Assembly: GCA_031272155.1 (NCBI GenBank)
Contig: JAISUI010000123.1
Location: 1-55,397 of the forward strand
Origin: Tannerella sp.
GTDB lineage: Bacteria; Bacteroidota; Bacteroidia; Bacteroidales; Tannerellaceae
DNA length: 55,397 nucleotides
Reading direction: 5' to 3'
Made by a program: the position numbers and the translations under genes. Positions 54,595-55,397 of this stretch are shown here, piece after piece (the first letter of the stretch is position 1; each line of letters begins with the position of its first letter). The notes under the pieces were generated by a model. The model did not search any database and was not told the DNA's origin. It saw only the letters and a program-made list of their open reading frames with translations.

Positions 54595-54660
54595 ATGAAG
54601 TATTTTATTATATCATACATTGTTTTTTTATTTTATTAATAACTTAATTTTTAATTACAA

Positions 54661-55397
54661 ATGCAGAAGTTCAAAACTTTTCTTAGAGAAAAAAATCCGA
54701 AAAGATTTTACAGGGCTGTCACAGCGGCAACGCTTATGCTCTGTTTTTGTGTGGCATCGGTATTTGCGGAAACCAATCCTTTGGGATCAAAAGTTTCCTT
54801 GAAACTGAAAGACAAGCCGGTAAGTGCGGTGTTTGACGCTATCAAAGCGCAAACGTCCTACTCTTTCTGGTATGATGTGGATGATGTGGACGTAGAACGT
54901 TTAGTGACCGTCAATGCAAAGAATGAAACCGTTAAAACGATTTTATCCAACGTATTGAAGGGACAAAACGTGGATTTCGCCTTCCTGAACAATCACATTG
55001 TGATTGCACGCAGGGGAACGCTGGAAGTGACACAGCAATCAAAACTCATCAAAGGTACTGTAACAGATGCCAAAGGCGAACCGGTCATTGGCGCGAACGT
55101 GGTAGAAAAAGGCACCTCCAACGGTATTATTACCGATGTGGACGGGAATTTCTCCCTGAACGTCGGCAATAACGCCACGCTGATCATATCCTATATCGGA
55201 TATGTAACGCAGGAAATCGCTGTCGGTAGCCGTACAGACCTCAACATCACGCTTTTGGAGGATTCAAAAGCCCTTGATGAGGTGGTTGTTACCGCACTCG
55301 GCATCAAACGCGAACAGAAAGCGCTCGCTTATTCTACCCAAACCGTTAAAAGTGATGCACTTACGGCGGTTAAAGGCGCCGAAGTCGCTACTTCGCT
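54661..55397 (+). CDS. SusC/RagA TonB-dependent receptor, 3' end outside window
   Basis: I read this partial gene from ATG at 54661; the ORF track omits it because no stop lies in the window. The visible 245 codons give a signal region (TLMLCFCVASVFAE), an STN domain (VSLKLKDKPVSAVFDAIKAQTSYSFWYDV), a carboxypeptidase-D-like domain (LIKGTVTDAKGEPVIGANVVEKGTSNG) and the start of the plug (LDEVVVTALGIKREQKALAYSTQTV). The STN domain agrees with the adjacent FecR/ECF pair. A SusD gene would be expected just beyond the window. Confidence 0.92.
   Translation, partial: MQKFKTFLREKNPKRFYRAVTAATLMLCFCVASVFAETNPLGSKVSLKLKDKPVSAVFDAIKAQTSYSFWYDVDDVDVERLVTVNAKNETVKTILSNVLKGQNVDFAFLNNHIVIARRGTLEVTQQSKLIKGTVTDAKGEPVIGANVVEKGTSNGIITDVDGNFSLNVGNNATLIISYIGYVTQEIAVGSRTDLNITLLEDSKALDEVVVTALGIKREQKALAYSTQTVKSDALTAVKGAEVATS

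Overview
The window comes from a Bacteroidota chromosome, most likely order Bacteroidales. The evidence is two ECF sigma / FecR / SusC-type sets, a SusC/SusD pair, Bacteroidota-restricted families (DUF4837, DUF4270, DUF5106, GldB-like, Omp28-like), lipobox signal peptides on many exported proteins, and repeated promoters of the Bacteroidota type (TTTG, 18-20 nt, TAnnTTTG). Gene density is high, no gap exceeds 300 bases, and I see no transposase, phage or CRISPR locus. Species cannot be named from the sequence alone.

Layout, left to right. (1) 1-4643, minus strand: a probable L-fucose scavenging operon with a GH95 lipoprotein, a Gfo/Idh/MocA dehydrogenase and a FucP-type sugar:H+ symporter cut by the window edge. 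(2) 4679-9946, minus: a six-gene operon of DUF4837 lipoprotein, PdxA, a TagD-like cytidylyltransferase, an SDR, a CDP-alcohol phosphotransferase and an acyltransferase. The last four look like a polar-lipid or glycerophosphate module. (3) 10114-11304: tRNA-Arg and tRNA-Gly back to back, a SpoU/TrmH methyltransferase, and a perfectly symmetric divergent promoter leading to a lipidated TamA/BamA-like protein. (4) 13703-17651, plus: metF, DNA polymerase III delta-prime, GldB-like lipoprotein and a HAD phosphatase, closed by a 19-bp bidirectional terminator. (5) 17661-25179, minus: ECF sigma, FecR, SusC with STN domain, and SusD, with no enzymes attached. (6) 25241-31271, minus: a His-rich small protein followed by an HME-RND metal efflux system (adaptor, pump, TolC-like channel). 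(7) 31424-34944: Maf, tRNA-Ser and a GH3 enzyme carrying a PA14 insert.

(8) 35031-40217, plus: a TPR protein followed by MBOAT, a DHHW (AlgX/AlgJ-like) protein and an SGNH hydrolase fused to LysM. This is a credible envelope O-acetylation cassette and one of the two best candidates for an incompletely described system. (9) 40240-42124, minus: nitroreductase, Rossmann/DUF2520 and KdsC. (10) 42195-44606: a TonB-dependent receptor. (11) 44630-50119: panC-panD, divergent from a glycogen-synthase-like protein reduced to its N-terminal half, a DUF4270 lipoprotein and a phosphohexomutase. (12) 50155-55397: an Omp28-like lipoprotein with three tandem Ig-like repeats, divergent from a DUF5106/thioredoxin lipoprotein that runs into a second ECF sigma, FecR and a SusC gene cut by the right edge.

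How the genes work together: GH95 and FucP would release and import a deoxyhexose; TagD-like enzyme, CDP-alcohol transferase and acyltransferase would build a CDP-activated head group onto a lipid; MBOAT would pass acetyl groups across the inner membrane to DHHW/SGNH partners; each ECF/FecR pair would couple occupancy of an STN-bearing SusC receptor to transcription. These assignments come from family recognition, motif inspection and gene order; no database search was run.
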